From Alphaproteobacteria bacterium (lineage in GTDB: Bacteria > Pseudomonadota > Alphaproteobacteria > Micropepsales > Micropepsaceae), in contig CANJJD010000014.1 in assembly GCA_947474645.1 (NCBI GenBank), positions 1 to 64,000 on the forward strand: 64,000 bases of DNA, read 5' to 3'. Position numbers and translations under genes: made by a program. The notes under the pieces were generated by a model that searched no databases, was not told where the DNA came from, and saw only the letters and a list, made by a program, of their open reading frames with translations. Of the stretch, positions 54,249 through 64,000 are shown one piece after another (within the stretch, counting starts at the first letter, position 1; every line of letters begins with the position of its first letter).

Positions 54249-55151
54249 TCAAGGCAAATCGCGCGCGATGCGAAATCCGGTCAGGGTCGAATAATCATAA
54301 TCCCGCTCGGCGCCGTTCTGCGCCGCCGCCGCCCGGGCGGCGCTGCGCACGAAAATGGGAATGTTGTTCCAGGCGCCGCCGCGAATGGCATGGCGGGTGC
54401 AGGCATTGTCGGTCCAGGCGCGGCCGTCCGTGGGGGCGCCGAGGTAAGAGGGATGCCAGCAATCGGCCGTCCATTCCCAGGCATTGCCCAGCATGCCCGA
54501 CAGGCCAAAGGCATTGGTCTCGAAAGCGTCAACCCGCCCGAGCAGCCTGTTGTCCCATTGGCTGCCACAGCCATTGCAGTTGGCATGGCCGCCGCCGATC
54601 CCGTCGCCCCACCAGCGCGAGGTGTTGGTGCCGGCGCGGGCGGCATATTCCCATTCCGCCTCGGATGGCAACCGATAGGGATTGCGCGCGCCGATCTCGG
54701 GACGGGCGGCGCGGGCGCGTGTGTTGATCCAGGCGATGAAGGCCTCGGCATCCTTCCAGTCGAGGCACACCGCCGGCCAGCGCGGCGGCTCGACATCGGT
54801 GGGCGTGGCGGCCTGGCCGCGATGCAGTTGTTTCCAGCCCAGGCCCAGCAGCGGATTGCAGGGCTTGGGCTGGTAGCCGGTGGCGCCGAGGAAATTGAGA
54901 AACTCTTCGCTGGTGACGGGATATTTGGCCAGGGCGAAGGCTTTCACGGTCACCACATGCTGCGGGCCTTCGGAATCGAAGCGCCCCGGCTCCTGCGCCG
55001 GACTGCCCATCAGGAACTTGCCTGCCGGAATGCCCACCATCTGCGGGCATTCGGGACATTCGGTGAAGCTGCGGTTCTCGATCTTTTCCGGGGCTTTCTG
55101 CCCGCCCAGAAGGACGGTCGCGGCCAGAATTGCGGCAATGCGGAATTTCAT
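54249..55151 (-). CDS. Exported SUMF1/formylglycine-generating-like protein
   Basis: A 300-residue protein with a short signal peptide ([17 protein letters not shown]) and an FGE-sulfatase fold: VGIPAGKFLMGSPAQEP, KYPVTSEEFLNFL, YRLPSEAEWEYAARAG, GLSGMLGNAWEWTADCW and the terminal RGGAWNN and GFRIARDLP. Such proteins are formylglycine generators, nonheme iron enzymes such as PvdO, or substrate-binding scaffolds. No sulfatase gene is nearby, so the role is open. It would be co-transcribed with the downstream RraA-like gene. Confidence 0.85.
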   Translation of the reverse strand: MKFRIAAILAATVLLGGQKAPEKIENRSFTECPECPQMVGIPAGKFLMGSPAQEPGRFDSEGPQHVVTVKAFALAKYPVTSEEFLNFLGATGYQPKPCNPLLGLGWKQLHRGQAATPTDVEPPRWPAVCLDWKDAEAFIAWINTRARAARPEIGARNPYRLPSEAEWEYAARAGTNTSRWWGDGIGGGHANCNGCGSQWDNRLLGRVDAFETNAFGLSGMLGNAWEWTADCWHPSYLGAPTDGRAWTDNACTRHAIRGGAWNNIPIFVRSAARAAAAQNGAERDYDYSTLTGFRIARDLP

Positions 55152-55179
55152 AGACCCATCAAATCATGTATCCAGCGAT

Positions 55180-56277
55180 ATGAACATTCTGGTTGCCTGC
55201 GACAGCTTCAAGGACGCCCTGCCCGCCGATGCGGTGTGCCGCGCCATTGCGGCGGGATTGCGCAAAAATCACGCGAACGCCGACATTATCGAGATGCCCC
55301 TGTCCGACGGCGGTGAAGGGCTGCTGGACGTGCTGGGCCAGGCGCTGGACCTGAGCTGGATCGAGATCAAGGCCTGCGATCCCCTGGGGCGGCCGGTGAT
55401 GGCGCGCTATGGGTTGTCAGCCGACGGCGCCACCGCCGTGGTGGAAATGGCGCGGGCGTCGGGCTTGCAGCTTCTCACCCAGGAGGAACGCGATCCCAGG
55501 CTGACCTCCACTTACGGCACTGGGCAGTTGCTGGCCCACGCGCGGGCACAGGGCGCCAAGCGCGCACTGCTCGCGATCGGCGGCAGCGCCACCAACGATG
55601 CCGGTATCGGCGCCGCGGCGGCGCTGGGCTGGAGTTTCCTGGATGCCAACAACCAGCCGGTGACGCCGGATGGCGGCCATATGAAGGACATTGTGCGGCT
55701 GGTCTCGGCGGAAGCACCGTTCGAAAGGATGGACGTGCTGTGCGACGTCACCAATCCCCTGTTTGGGCCAACCGGCGCGGCCTGGATCTATGGCCGCCAA
55801 AAAGGCGGCAGCGATGCGGTGCTGACCGAACTGGATGACGGCCTGCGCCACGTTGCCGAGGTGGTGAAGGCGCAAACCGGACGCGATGCGGCGCAGATGC
55901 CCGGCGCCGGTGCCGCCGGCGGGCTGGGCTATGGCGCGGTGGTGTTCCTGGGTGCGGAGCTGCGGCGCGGCATCGAGGTGGTGCTGGACATGACCGGCTT
56001 CGAGGCCGCCGCCAAGCGCGCCGACCTGATCATCACCGGCGAAGGCCATCTGGACGGCCAGAGCGCGCAGGGAAAACTGATCCAGGGCCTGTGCGGCCAC
56101 AGCGCCGGCAAACCGGTGATCGCTTTGTGCGGCAAGCTGTCGGCCTCGCCCGAACAGGTGAAGGCGATCGGGCTGACGGCGGCCTATTCGATCAACAAGG
56201 AAGAGCGGCCGCTGGCGGAGATGCTGGCGAACACGGCGATCAACCTGGAAAATACCGCAGCGGCGTTGCCGCTTTAG
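55180..56277 (+). CDS. Glycerate 2-kinase (GarK/GlxK type)
   Basis: A 365-residue class I glycerate kinase making 2-phosphoglycerate from glycerate. It has ILVACDSFKDALPADAVC at the start, LSDGGEGLLDVL, GGSATNDAGIGAAAALG, GAAGGLGYGAVVFLGA and ITGEGHLDGQSAQGK. ATG 55180 is chosen because similarity begins there. It would feed sugar-acid or glyoxylate breakdown into glycolysis. The 3' end overlaps the convergent phosphoesterase gene by four bases. Confidence 0.92.
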   Translation: MNILVACDSFKDALPADAVCRAIAAGLRKNHANADIIEMPLSDGGEGLLDVLGQALDLSWIEIKACDPLGRPVMARYGLSADGATAVVEMARASGLQLLTQEERDPRLTSTYGTGQLLAHARAQGAKRALLAIGGSATNDAGIGAAAALGWSFLDANNQPVTPDGGHMKDIVRLVSAEAPFERMDVLCDVTNPLFGPTGAAWIYGRQKGGSDAVLTELDDGLRHVAEVVKAQTGRDAAQMPGAGAAGGLGYGAVVFLGAELRRGIEVVLDMTGFEAAAKRADLIITGEGHLDGQSAQGKLIQGLCGHSAGKPVIALCGKLSASPEQVKAIGLTAAYSINKEERPLAEMLANTAINLENTAAALPL

Positions 56278-56969
56278 ATCGTCACGCCGAGCAATCCCAC
56301 TTCTTCCATGGGCGGGGTGGCGAAGGCCGGATCGATCCGCATGTCCAGCACCATGGGGTGATGATCGCTGGGGCCCTTGTCCAGCACTTCCGATGCCGAA
56401 CACACCAGGCCGCGCGCGATGCAGCGGTCCAGCCTGAGCGCGATGATGTTGCCGGCGCGATGGGTACGGCCGCGCGGGCCGATGTCGGAGAAGCCTTGGA
56501 AGCCCACCGGGCCCACCGCATTGAAGTCGCCGATGATGGCGGCGGGGCCGGTCATCTGCTCCATGATGTGGCGCAACTGGAAGCGGTTGAGAAACTGGCC
56601 ATGGCTGAGATGCACATTGGCGATGGTGATGCCGTGAAAGGCGATGATCTGCGCCAGGCGCGGCGGCACCCGGCCGGGCAGGATCGAGTAGGGCAAACGG
56701 ATGGCGGTGGATTGCGGAAAAGGATGCGGGCTCCAGGCCGCCAGGCCATAGATGCGCGCCTGCATGGGATGGCGGAAGAAATGGCCGCCCACCAGGCTGG
56801 GCAGGCTCATGATCTCTTCAGTGCATTCCTGCAACAGCAGAAGGTCGGGGTGATGGCTTTTGACCAGCTTGGCGACATCGTCCACGCCGGCACCCACCCG
56901 GCGCAGCAGATTCCAGCTCACCACGCGAAGGCGGCCTTCGCCGGATTGATTCGGGAAATTGGGCGACAT
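56274..56969 (-). CDS. Endonuclease/exonuclease/phosphatase family protein
   Basis: A 231-residue EEP-fold phosphoesterase without a signal peptide. The conserved metal and catalytic blocks are VVSWNLLRR, LLLLQECTEE, IANVHLS, IIGDFNAVG and PSDHHPMVLDM with the catalytic His pair. Substrates in the family range from DNA to phospholipids and phosphoinositides. It is divergent from cardiolipin synthase, and an EEP gene next to cls is common, which hints at phospholipid work but does not prove it. Confidence 0.87.
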   Translation of the reverse strand: MSPNFPNQSGEGRLRVVSWNLLRRVGAGVDDVAKLVKSHHPDLLLLQECTEEIMSLPSLVGGHFFRHPMQARIYGLAAWSPHPFPQSTAIRLPYSILPGRVPPRLAQIIAFHGITIANVHLSHGQFLNRFQLRHIMEQMTGPAAIIGDFNAVGPVGFQGFSDIGPRGRTHRAGNIIALRLDRCIARGLVCSASEVLDKGPSDHHPMVLDMRIDPAFATPPMEEVGLLGVTI

Positions 56970-57055
56970 GTTGTTTAAACCGGCAGAACGGGAACTGGTT
57001 TAAGGTCAAATCGTCTATAGTGCCGGTACCATAGGAAAAAAACGGTCCAGGGTCC

Positions 57056-58489
57056 ATGTTTGCCTTTTCCAGTCTTTGGTCAACGCCCCAGGTGGAGGCG
57101 GCGGTCGCCCTCGTCTATCTGCTGCTGTCGGTGACCGTCACCATCGACGTGCTGCTGAAGAAGAGCGACGTACGCGGGGCGCTGGGCTGGATCGGGCTGG
57201 TCTGGCTGGCGCCCATCCTGGGCTCGCTTCTGTATTACATGTTCGGGATCAACCGAGTGACCCGGCGTGCCCTGAAGTTTGGCCGGCTGGACCGCGCACC
57301 GATGCGGCGCGGCGCCACAGCCCGCCCCGCGGCGGCAGACCATATCGCGCATTTGTCGCAGGTCAGCGAAACCATCACCCAATGCCCGCTGACCGGGGGC
57401 AACGCGCTGGAGATCCTGGAAGGCGGTGACGCGGCCTATCCTCCGATGCTGGCGGCGATCGACGGCGCACGGCACACGATCGCCCTCAGCTCCTACATCT
57501 TCCGCAACGATGCGGTGGGAAATCAATTCGCCGATGCGCTGATCGCGGCGGCGCAGCGCGGTGTGAAGGTGCGGGTGCTGCTGGACAGCGTGGGCGCCGG
57601 CTATGTTTTTCCCGCGATCCTTTACCGCATGCAGCGCGGCGGGGTGGTGGGGTCGCGCTTCCTGCACACCTGGCTGCCCTGGCGCATGCCGTTCCTCAAT
57701 ATGCGCAATCACCGCAAGCTGTTGATCGTGGACGGCGTCAGCGGCTTTGTCGGCGGCATCAATATCGGGGTGGAAAATTCCGCGAAGGCCGCGGGCGAAC
57801 GCCGCATCCAGGACGTGCATTTCAGCCTCACCGGCCCGGCGGTGCGGATCGTGATGGACGCCTTCGCCCGCGACTGGGCCTTCACCACCGAGGAAACCCT
57901 GGACGATGAAGGCTGGTGGCCCGATCTTTCGGCGCAAGGCAAGGTGTTTGCGCGCGGGCTGCGCTCGGGCCCGGATGCCGACATCTACCGCCTGGAAGCC
58001 CTGCTGGGCGCGGCGCTGACATTGGCGCAAAAGCGGGTGCGCATCGTCACGCCCTATTTCCTGCCCGATTCCAGCCTGCAATTCGCCATCCACCAGGCGG
58101 GCCTGCGCGGTGTGGAGGTAGAAGTCATAATCCCCGCCAACAGCAACCAGCGGGTGATGCAATGGGCGATGCATGGACATTTGCGGTTCTTCCGCTATGT
58201 GCGCGCCACCGTCATTGCCCATCCACCCCCTTTCGATCACACCAAATTGTGCACCGTGGACGGGGAATGGTCGCTGATCGGCAGCTCAAACTGGGACGCG
58301 CGCAGCTTCCGGCTGAATTTCGAGTTCGACCTGGAAGTCATTGATCGCGATTTCACCGCAAGGCTGGACGCGCTGATTGACGCGCGTGTCGCGCGCGGCA
58401 AGGTCCTGACCCCGGACATGCTGGTGGCGGAGCCGGTGTGGAAACGCCTGCGCAACGCGGCCGCGCGGCTATTGATGCCGTATCTTTAG
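57056..58489 (+). CDS. cls: Cardiolipin synthase
   Basis: A 477-residue phospholipase D-superfamily enzyme in the inner membrane. Two N-terminal helices (about 14-33 and 43-64) and the phrase GALGWIGLVWLAPILGSLLY are typical of bacterial Cls. The two HKD motifs are HRKLLIVDG (about residue 220) and HTKLCTVDG (about 395), each followed by GG/GSSN elements. It makes cardiolipin from phosphatidylglycerol. Start ATG 57056. The 3' end overlaps the convergent MFS gene by 21 bases. Confidence 0.92.
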   Translation: MFAFSSLWSTPQVEAAVALVYLLLSVTVTIDVLLKKSDVRGALGWIGLVWLAPILGSLLYYMFGINRVTRRALKFGRLDRAPMRRGATARPAAADHIAHLSQVSETITQCPLTGGNALEILEGGDAAYPPMLAAIDGARHTIALSSYIFRNDAVGNQFADALIAAAQRGVKVRVLLDSVGAGYVFPAILYRMQRGGVVGSRFLHTWLPWRMPFLNMRNHRKLLIVDGVSGFVGGINIGVENSAKAAGERRIQDVHFSLTGPAVRIVMDAFARDWAFTTEETLDDEGWWPDLSAQGKVFARGLRSGPDADIYRLEALLGAALTLAQKRVRIVTPYFLPDSSLQFAIHQAGLRGVEVEVIIPANSNQRVMQWAMHGHLRFFRYVRATVIAHPPPFDHTKLCTVDGEWSLIGSSNWDARSFRLNFEFDLEVIDRDFTARLDALIDARVARGKVLTPDMLVAEPVWKRLRNAAARLLMPYL

Positions 58490-59587
58490 CGCCACCGCCC
58501 AGATCGCCAGCCCTGCCAGCGCCAGCGCGCTTCCGACCAGACCGGTAGACGACAAGCCCAGCCCATGGGCGATAGCGATGCCGCCCACCAAGGGGCCCAG
58601 CGCATTGGCGACATTGAAAGCGGAATGATTGAGGGCCGCCGCCAGTGTCTGCGCCTTGCCCGCCACATCCATCAGCCTTGTTTGCAGCACCGGGCCCAGC
58701 GCGCCGCCCAGCCCGATCAGGAACACAGCCAGTGTGATGGTCCAGGGATTGCCGGTCAGAAACGAATACAGCGCCATGGTGGCGGCGAACCATAACAGGC
58801 AGAGCCCTGCGACCTTCATCAACCGGCCATGGGCGAAGCGCGGCACCACCACCAGGCCCGTCATCATGCCGGCACCAAAAATGGCGAAGACCAGCGGCGT
58901 CAGGCTTTCCGGCATATGCGTGACGGTCAGAAGCGTATCGGCCAGATAGGTATAAATGGCGAAGAAGCCGCCAAAGCCGATGGCGCCGATGGCCAAGGTC
59001 AGCAGCACATCACGATTGCCCAGCGCCGACAGCTCGGTCATGGCGCTGGCGCCTTTTTCCGGTGGCTGGTGCGGCGCGAACAAGGCGACGAGCGTGGCAG
59101 TCAGCAGCGCCAGCACCGCCACCACGGCAAAGCCCCAGCGCCAGCCGATCGCCTGGCCCAGCCAGTTGGCGCATGGCACTCCGATGATGGTGGCCACCGT
59201 CAGGCCCATCAGCACCCGCGCCGAGGCCTGGGCGCGGCGTTCATGCGGCACCAGCGACGCGGCCACCAACATGGCCACGCCGAAATAGGCGCCATGGGGC
59301 AAACCGCTGAGAAAGCGGAACAGCATCATGCTGGTGTAGGACGGCGCCAGGCCCGTCAGGCCATTGCCCAGCGCAAAGACCAGCATCAACCCGATCAGCA
59401 AGGTGCGCCGGGCGATGCGCGCCGACAGCACCGCGATCAGCGGCGCGCCCAGCACCACGCCAACCGCATAGGCGCTGATGACATAGCCGGCGACCGGCGC
59501 GCTGATGCCCAGATCGTGCGCGAAATAGGGCAGCAGGCTCATGGTGGCGAACTCGGTGGTGCCGATGGCAAAACCGCCCACCGCCAA
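58469..59587 (-). CDS. MFS transporter, AraJ-like (DHA1 family)
   Basis: A 372-residue efflux-type carrier with twelve predicted helices. GGFAIGTTEFATMSLLPYFA, AVGVVLGAPLIAVLSARIARR and FLSGLPHGAYFGVAMLVAAS place it with AraJ/arabinose-efflux permeases. The start is uncertain: TTG 59587 is the first usual start in frame, while the open frame reaches back 15 codons (to about 59632) without ATG or GTG, so the first helix may be somewhat longer. Substrate unknown. Confidence 0.85.
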   Translation of the reverse strand: MAVGGFAIGTTEFATMSLLPYFAHDLGISAPVAGYVISAYAVGVVLGAPLIAVLSARIARRTLLIGLMLVFALGNGLTGLAPSYTSMMLFRFLSGLPHGAYFGVAMLVAASLVPHERRAQASARVLMGLTVATIIGVPCANWLGQAIGWRWGFAVVAVLALLTATLVALFAPHQPPEKGASAMTELSALGNRDVLLTLAIGAIGFGGFFAIYTYLADTLLTVTHMPESLTPLVFAIFGAGMMTGLVVVPRFAHGRLMKVAGLCLLWFAATMALYSFLTGNPWTITLAVFLIGLGGALGPVLQTRLMDVAGKAQTLAAALNHSAFNVANALGPLVGGIAIAHGLGLSSTGLVGSALALAGLAIWAVALKIRHQ

Positions 59588-59924
59588 CGCGAAGTGAACC
59601 AGGTCAGGATGCGAATCGCGGGCCAGTGGAATATCCCATCAAAGCAGTCGGCTATGAACATCCCTACAATGCCGCAAGGCATGGGTCCACCGGATGATGC
59701 GCAGCCCCCGTGCGGGCAAAAGACGTCAGAGAATCCAAGTCGGCTATCAGGAGAACGCGATGTGGCTGGAGCATCCCTCCAATCGCGAGAACAATCGCAA
59801 ACCCTGGCGCGCCGCGCCGCCATGAGCGGATTTACTTTTCATTCACCGCTTTTTTCGCGGCTTTGCTCGATGTGGCCAGGCGTCATGCCTTAAGGCTCCT
59901 CTCATCTTTGCCCGGCTACACTGG
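59588..59924. other. 337-base region between divergent genes
   Basis: No convincing gene fills this gap between the MFS and histidine kinase genes. It contains a repeated AGTCGGCTAT (about 59646 and 59737) and one short frame with a good ribosome site, listed separately. Promoters for both neighbours presumably lie here. Confidence 0.5.
59760..59825 (+). CDS. Possible 21-residue peptide
   Basis: ATG 59760 to TGA 59825 encodes MWLEHPSNRENNRKPWRAAP plus one Pro. AGGAG lies at a good distance before the ATG. The sequence is basic and unknown to me. It may be a leader peptide or chance. Confidence 0.25.
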   Translation: MWLEHPSNRENNRKPWRAAPP

Positions 59925-60631
59925 ATGTCCAGTCCGGGGCCCTTCGTGCAGCATTCCTTGTCCAAAACCTTGACCATCATCACCGGCCTTCTGGTGGTCG
60001 TGCTGGTGTCGGTGTTTGCGATTTTCGCGACGACCGCCTTTGAACGCCAGCAGGACGCGAACCGCATTCTTTCCATCGTCACCGTCAAGCGCGACATGCT
60101 GTCGGCGCAGCAGGCGCTGCGGGTGGAAGGCGGCAGTCTGGATTTGGCGGTGGAACGCGCAGCCCCCGCCAGCGCGGCCACCATTGCCGAGATTGCGGCG
60201 ATGCACGAACGCACGCGGGCCACCTTCGCGCATCTCAAGGCGCATGCCACCGGCCAGTTCACCTCCGGCTATGCCGAAATCCTGGAACTGGAGGCGCGCT
60301 ATGAGCGGCTGATGCCCGCCCTCCTGGACACCATCGCCAAGCCGCTGGATCAGCGTTCACCCGCGGTGCTCAAGGGACGGCTGGATAATGTCCTGCCTCT
60401 GCTCGCCCAGATGAAAGCCAAATCCAACTCGCTGTCGCGCAGCATCGCTTACAACGCGCCGCTGATCAACGAGATGCTGCGGGTCAACGACATCGCCTGG
60501 CAGGCCCGCAGCGATGCCGGCTTCGGCCGCCATGACATCATGCGCGCCATCCTGGCCGGTGGAACCGCCGGCCCCAAAGCGTTGCAGGGCTTCGCCAGAT
60601 CAAGGGCCGTGTCTCCGCAGCCTGGGTCATC

Positions 60632-61887
<1,256 letters not shown>

Positions 61888-61891
<4 letters not shown>

Positions 61892-63294
61892 TTGAAGGTC
61901 CTGCCGGCGAAACTCAGGAAGATAGGCCAGTTGGGCGCAGGGGTATGGCCCTGGTCATGCTGGCGAAAGCCGATATCCCCCAACAGCAGCGGCGTCAGCA
62001 TCTGCGGATACTGGTCAGTGCCCAAGCCTGTCTTGCCCAAAAGGCGATAGACCGGATTGGCGCCCGCCGCCGCCATGAACATGCCGCGGGAATCCACCCA
62101 GGCGTCGCCTTGCGACGATGACCCTGCCCCGATGAACAGAGGCCGCGGCGCGCACAGCGCCACCAGCGCATCCATGTCCACCGGCAGGTCCTTCACGCTC
62201 ATGGGATCGGCGGCGTATTTCAGGAAATTTCCCGCCATCCAGTGAAATTCATTGGCGGCGGCGACATTTTCCAAGGTCTCGCCGAAATAATGGTGAAACA
62301 GCTTGGCGCCGCCCGCGCCCGACGAGCTGATGAAGCCGATGGCGAGGCGCGGGTCATACGCCATGGCAAGGATCGCCGCCTTGCCATTGCGCGAATGGCC
62401 CATGATGCCGATCTTGCCCGCCGCGATTTTGGAATCGGTCTTCAGGTAATCCACGGCGCGGCTGGCGCCCCAAGCCCAGGCGCGCAATGCGCCCCAGTCA
62501 TCCATCTTGCGCGGCTGACACTTGTTGACCAGGCCGATGATGCCGATGTTGAGGCCCGCGCCATTGTCGGGCTGCACGCTGTTCGGATCGAGCACGGCAT
62601 AGCCCCAACCCTTGGCCAGGATTTGCGCCCGCCAGTCGGGACCCGGTGGCGGTGGCGGAGCGCCGGGAAAGGGCTGCGGATTGACCGCGCCGAACTGGAT
62701 GATCACCGGCACCTGGCCCTTCACAGCGGCGGGCAAGGTTACGGCCATGTCCAACACCACCGTGATGGCGGGACAAGCGGCATTGTCCACGCGGCCCTGC
62801 AGGCGGCGGATGACAGCAGCGGTGCCGCCGATAGTTTCGGTTTTGGTGTCCGTCACCACCCACACAACCTTGGGCGTGACTTTGGGGGCGCGGCCGAAGA
62901 TCTCGCGGTCGAAGGCTTCCACGATTTCGGGACGGCGCAGTTTCCACCATTGCGCGGCGCTTTTGGTCTGCTGGCCGTTGTTCAGCCACAGCACATCGGA
63001 GGTGTAGGGATAGGGCGCGGAAGCCGCCTCGTCATAATTGGGGACATTGGGCGCATCCACCGGGCTGTGGGAGTCCGGCACTTCGCGCAGCTTGCCCAGC
63101 TTCAGCACCGCCTGCTCGCGCAGATATTCCGCCCGGGTGGCGTCCAGGATGGACTGGCGCTCCGGCGTCATGGGGATTACCACCCGCGGCCCCAGGTAAG
63201 GCACGTCGGAATTCTTGTAGGTGATGGTTGCCGCAAAAGCCGGCGCCGCCAGCAACAGGGCGGCGGCCACTACAAGTCTGGTTGTCCTGATCAT
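61888..63294 (-). CDS. Exported CE15-type glucuronoyl esterase-like protein
   Basis: A 468-residue alpha/beta hydrolase with a signal peptide (1-21, cleavage near AFAA). The nucleophile elbow GHSRNGKA (Ser301) matches the G-C/H-S-R-x-G-K signature of carbohydrate esterase family 15, and QHDQGH near the C-terminus offers the catalytic His. CE15 enzymes cut esters between lignin and glucuronic acid on xylan. Bacterial CE15 members of similar length are known. An acetyl-xylan esterase role cannot be excluded. It is 76 bases upstream-side of nothing else on its transcript except the ArsC-like gene before it. Confidence 0.82.
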
Positions 63295-63370
63295 GACCGC
63301 CCCGAAATCTTTTGCCGCAAGCTACCAGCAATCGGCGCGGCAGACCAAGCGGGGCGCTGCCAACAACGCG

Positions 63371-64000
63371 CTAACGTTTCTTGGCTTTGCCTACCGCTTT
63401 TTTGGCGGGCTTGGGCGCGGCGGTTTTGGGCGCCGGCTTGGCCTTGGCAGCAGTTTTTGGCTTGGCCGGCGGCTTTACGGTCTTTGGCCTCACCGTGAGC
63501 ATGATCTTCTTAGCCGGCGGCGCTTCGACTTTGACTTGCGGTTTTTCGACCGGCGCTGCCTTGGGGGCCGGTGGCGGCGCGGCGTTGCCGCTCATCAGGC
63601 GGAGCAAGGCCGGCGACAAGGTTTTGCGCTTCGCCGGCTGATCGGAATCGGACAAGGACAGAAACTCCTTTGCGTCGGCCTTGGAGTGACAAAGCCTGGC
63701 CTTGAAGGCCGTCGCGATGATGGGGCCATTGATCAGCGCCGGATGTTCAAACACCGACGCCCAATATTCACCATCGCTGATGAAGCGGTCGTCCAGGCGA
63801 AGCGCATGAAACAGCGGTTCATACTTCTTGACCGCGCTTTGATCGGCGTCCCGCAGCATAAGGGAAAGCCGTTTGAGCTCCTCCTTGCTGGGCGGGGCGA
63901 CCATGTAATCCACTACAAGCGGCTCCTGGCCGGCCCGGCGCAGTTCGGCAAGCACCTCATCCGCCGCCGCGGCGTTCGGATCGACATAGAGTGTCAGCAC
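63371..64000 (-). CDS. ArsC-fold protein without catalytic Cys, with H1-like tail
   Basis: At least 209 residues reaching the window edge. Residues 1-115 align with arsenate reductase/Spx-type thioredoxin folds: LTLYVDPNAAAADEVLAEL, APPSKEELKRL and HPALINGPIIATAF with ARLC. The Cys that should follow the first strand (NPxC) is replaced by Ala. Residues about 130-209 form a low-complexity Pro/Ala/Lys tail like histone H1 (KPAKKAVGKAKKR). The GTG at 64000 may be the start or an internal Val; relatives begin within a few residues of it. Reductase activity is unlikely; DNA or RNA contact through the tail is a guess. Confidence 0.7.
   Translation of the reverse strand: MLTLYVDPNAAAADEVLAELRRAGQEPLVVDYMVAPPSKEELKRLSLMLRDADQSAVKKYEPLFHALRLDDRFISDGEYWASVFEHPALINGPIIATAFKARLCHSKADAKEFLSLSDSDQPAKRKTLSPALLRLMSGNAAPPPAPKAAPVEKPQVKVEAPPAKKIMLTVRPKTVKPPAKPKTAAKAKPAPKTAAPKPAKKAVGKAKKR

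Noticed and set aside
59654-59893. 79-codon frame between the MFS and kinase genes
   Set aside because: No ribosome site, low-complexity Gln/Arg/Pro composition and no family; probably chance.

Overview
The window is a GC-rich, densely coded chromosomal segment from an alphaproteobacterium. This is inferred from gene content and order: ahcY beside a DivL-type kinase with Tyr at the phospho-acceptor site, the tsaE-amgK-murU-addB-addA-trxA run, ihfB-pyrF-trpF-trpB-trpA-accD-folC, aroA-cmk-rpsA, TIGR02300 and DUF1150 proteins, and kdsD-lptC-lptA-lptB-rpoN-ptsN. GANTC sites and a CtrA-like box upstream of divL point to the CcrM/CtrA cell-cycle circuit. A Caulobacterales, Micropepsales or Rhizobiales relative fits; no species can be named from the sequence alone.

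Layout. 1-14.4 kb (mostly + strand): 3' part of ahcY, a divL-like kinase, a ferredoxin/ferredoxin-reductase pair on the - strand, then a translationally coupled operon tsaE-amgK-murU-addB-addA followed by trxA (A6 threonylation of tRNA, peptidoglycan-sugar recycling, double-strand-break repair, redox). 14.5-20.5 kb (- strand): ihfB-pyrF-trpF-trpB-trpA-accD-folC, nearly all with overlapping stop/start codons. 20.7-34.4 kb: an accessory block, rich in exported proteins: SGNH hydrolase, SnoaL-like protein, PQQ dehydrogenase, beta-helix protein, Tat-exported sugar isomerase-like protein, TauE/SafE permease, DipZ-type thiol-redox protein, two EamA exporters, two exported cupins and a histone-H1-like peptide. 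It lies between ihfB and rpsA, which are usually close neighbours in this class. 34.5-38.5 kb (- strand): aroA-cmk-rpsA.

38.6-45.5 kb: TIGR02300 protein, tRNA-Ala(GGC) followed by odd inverted repeats, small basic proteins (one apparently frameshifted), a short-chain dehydrogenase, a GMC oxidoreductase with a small Tat subunit, and a PabB-PabC fusion. 45.5-46.7 kb: a heat-shock-type promoter with a remnant of an hsp20 gene overlapping a DUF1150 gene, then an exported cyclophilin. 46.8-52.7 kb (- strand): kdsD-lptC-lptA-lptB-rpoN-ptsN for LPS/Kdo biogenesis and sigma-54/PTS-Ntr control, plus an RNase D-like exonuclease. 52.7-64 kb: TonB-like protein, exported RraA-like and SUMF1-like proteins, glycerate kinase, an EEP-family phosphoesterase, cardiolipin synthase, an MFS transporter, a histidine kinase split by a frameshift, a CE15-type esterase and an ArsC-fold protein without its catalytic Cys.

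How it works together: most of the window is housekeeping in compact coupled operons. The accessory material looks like an extracytoplasmic programme for plant or cell-wall sugars (esterases, lyase-like fold, quinoprotein and GMC oxidations). Three double-hairpin repeats of one family sit precisely in gaps between convergent genes and probably act as two-way terminators. I saw no CRISPR array, insertion sequence, integrase or rRNA operon.
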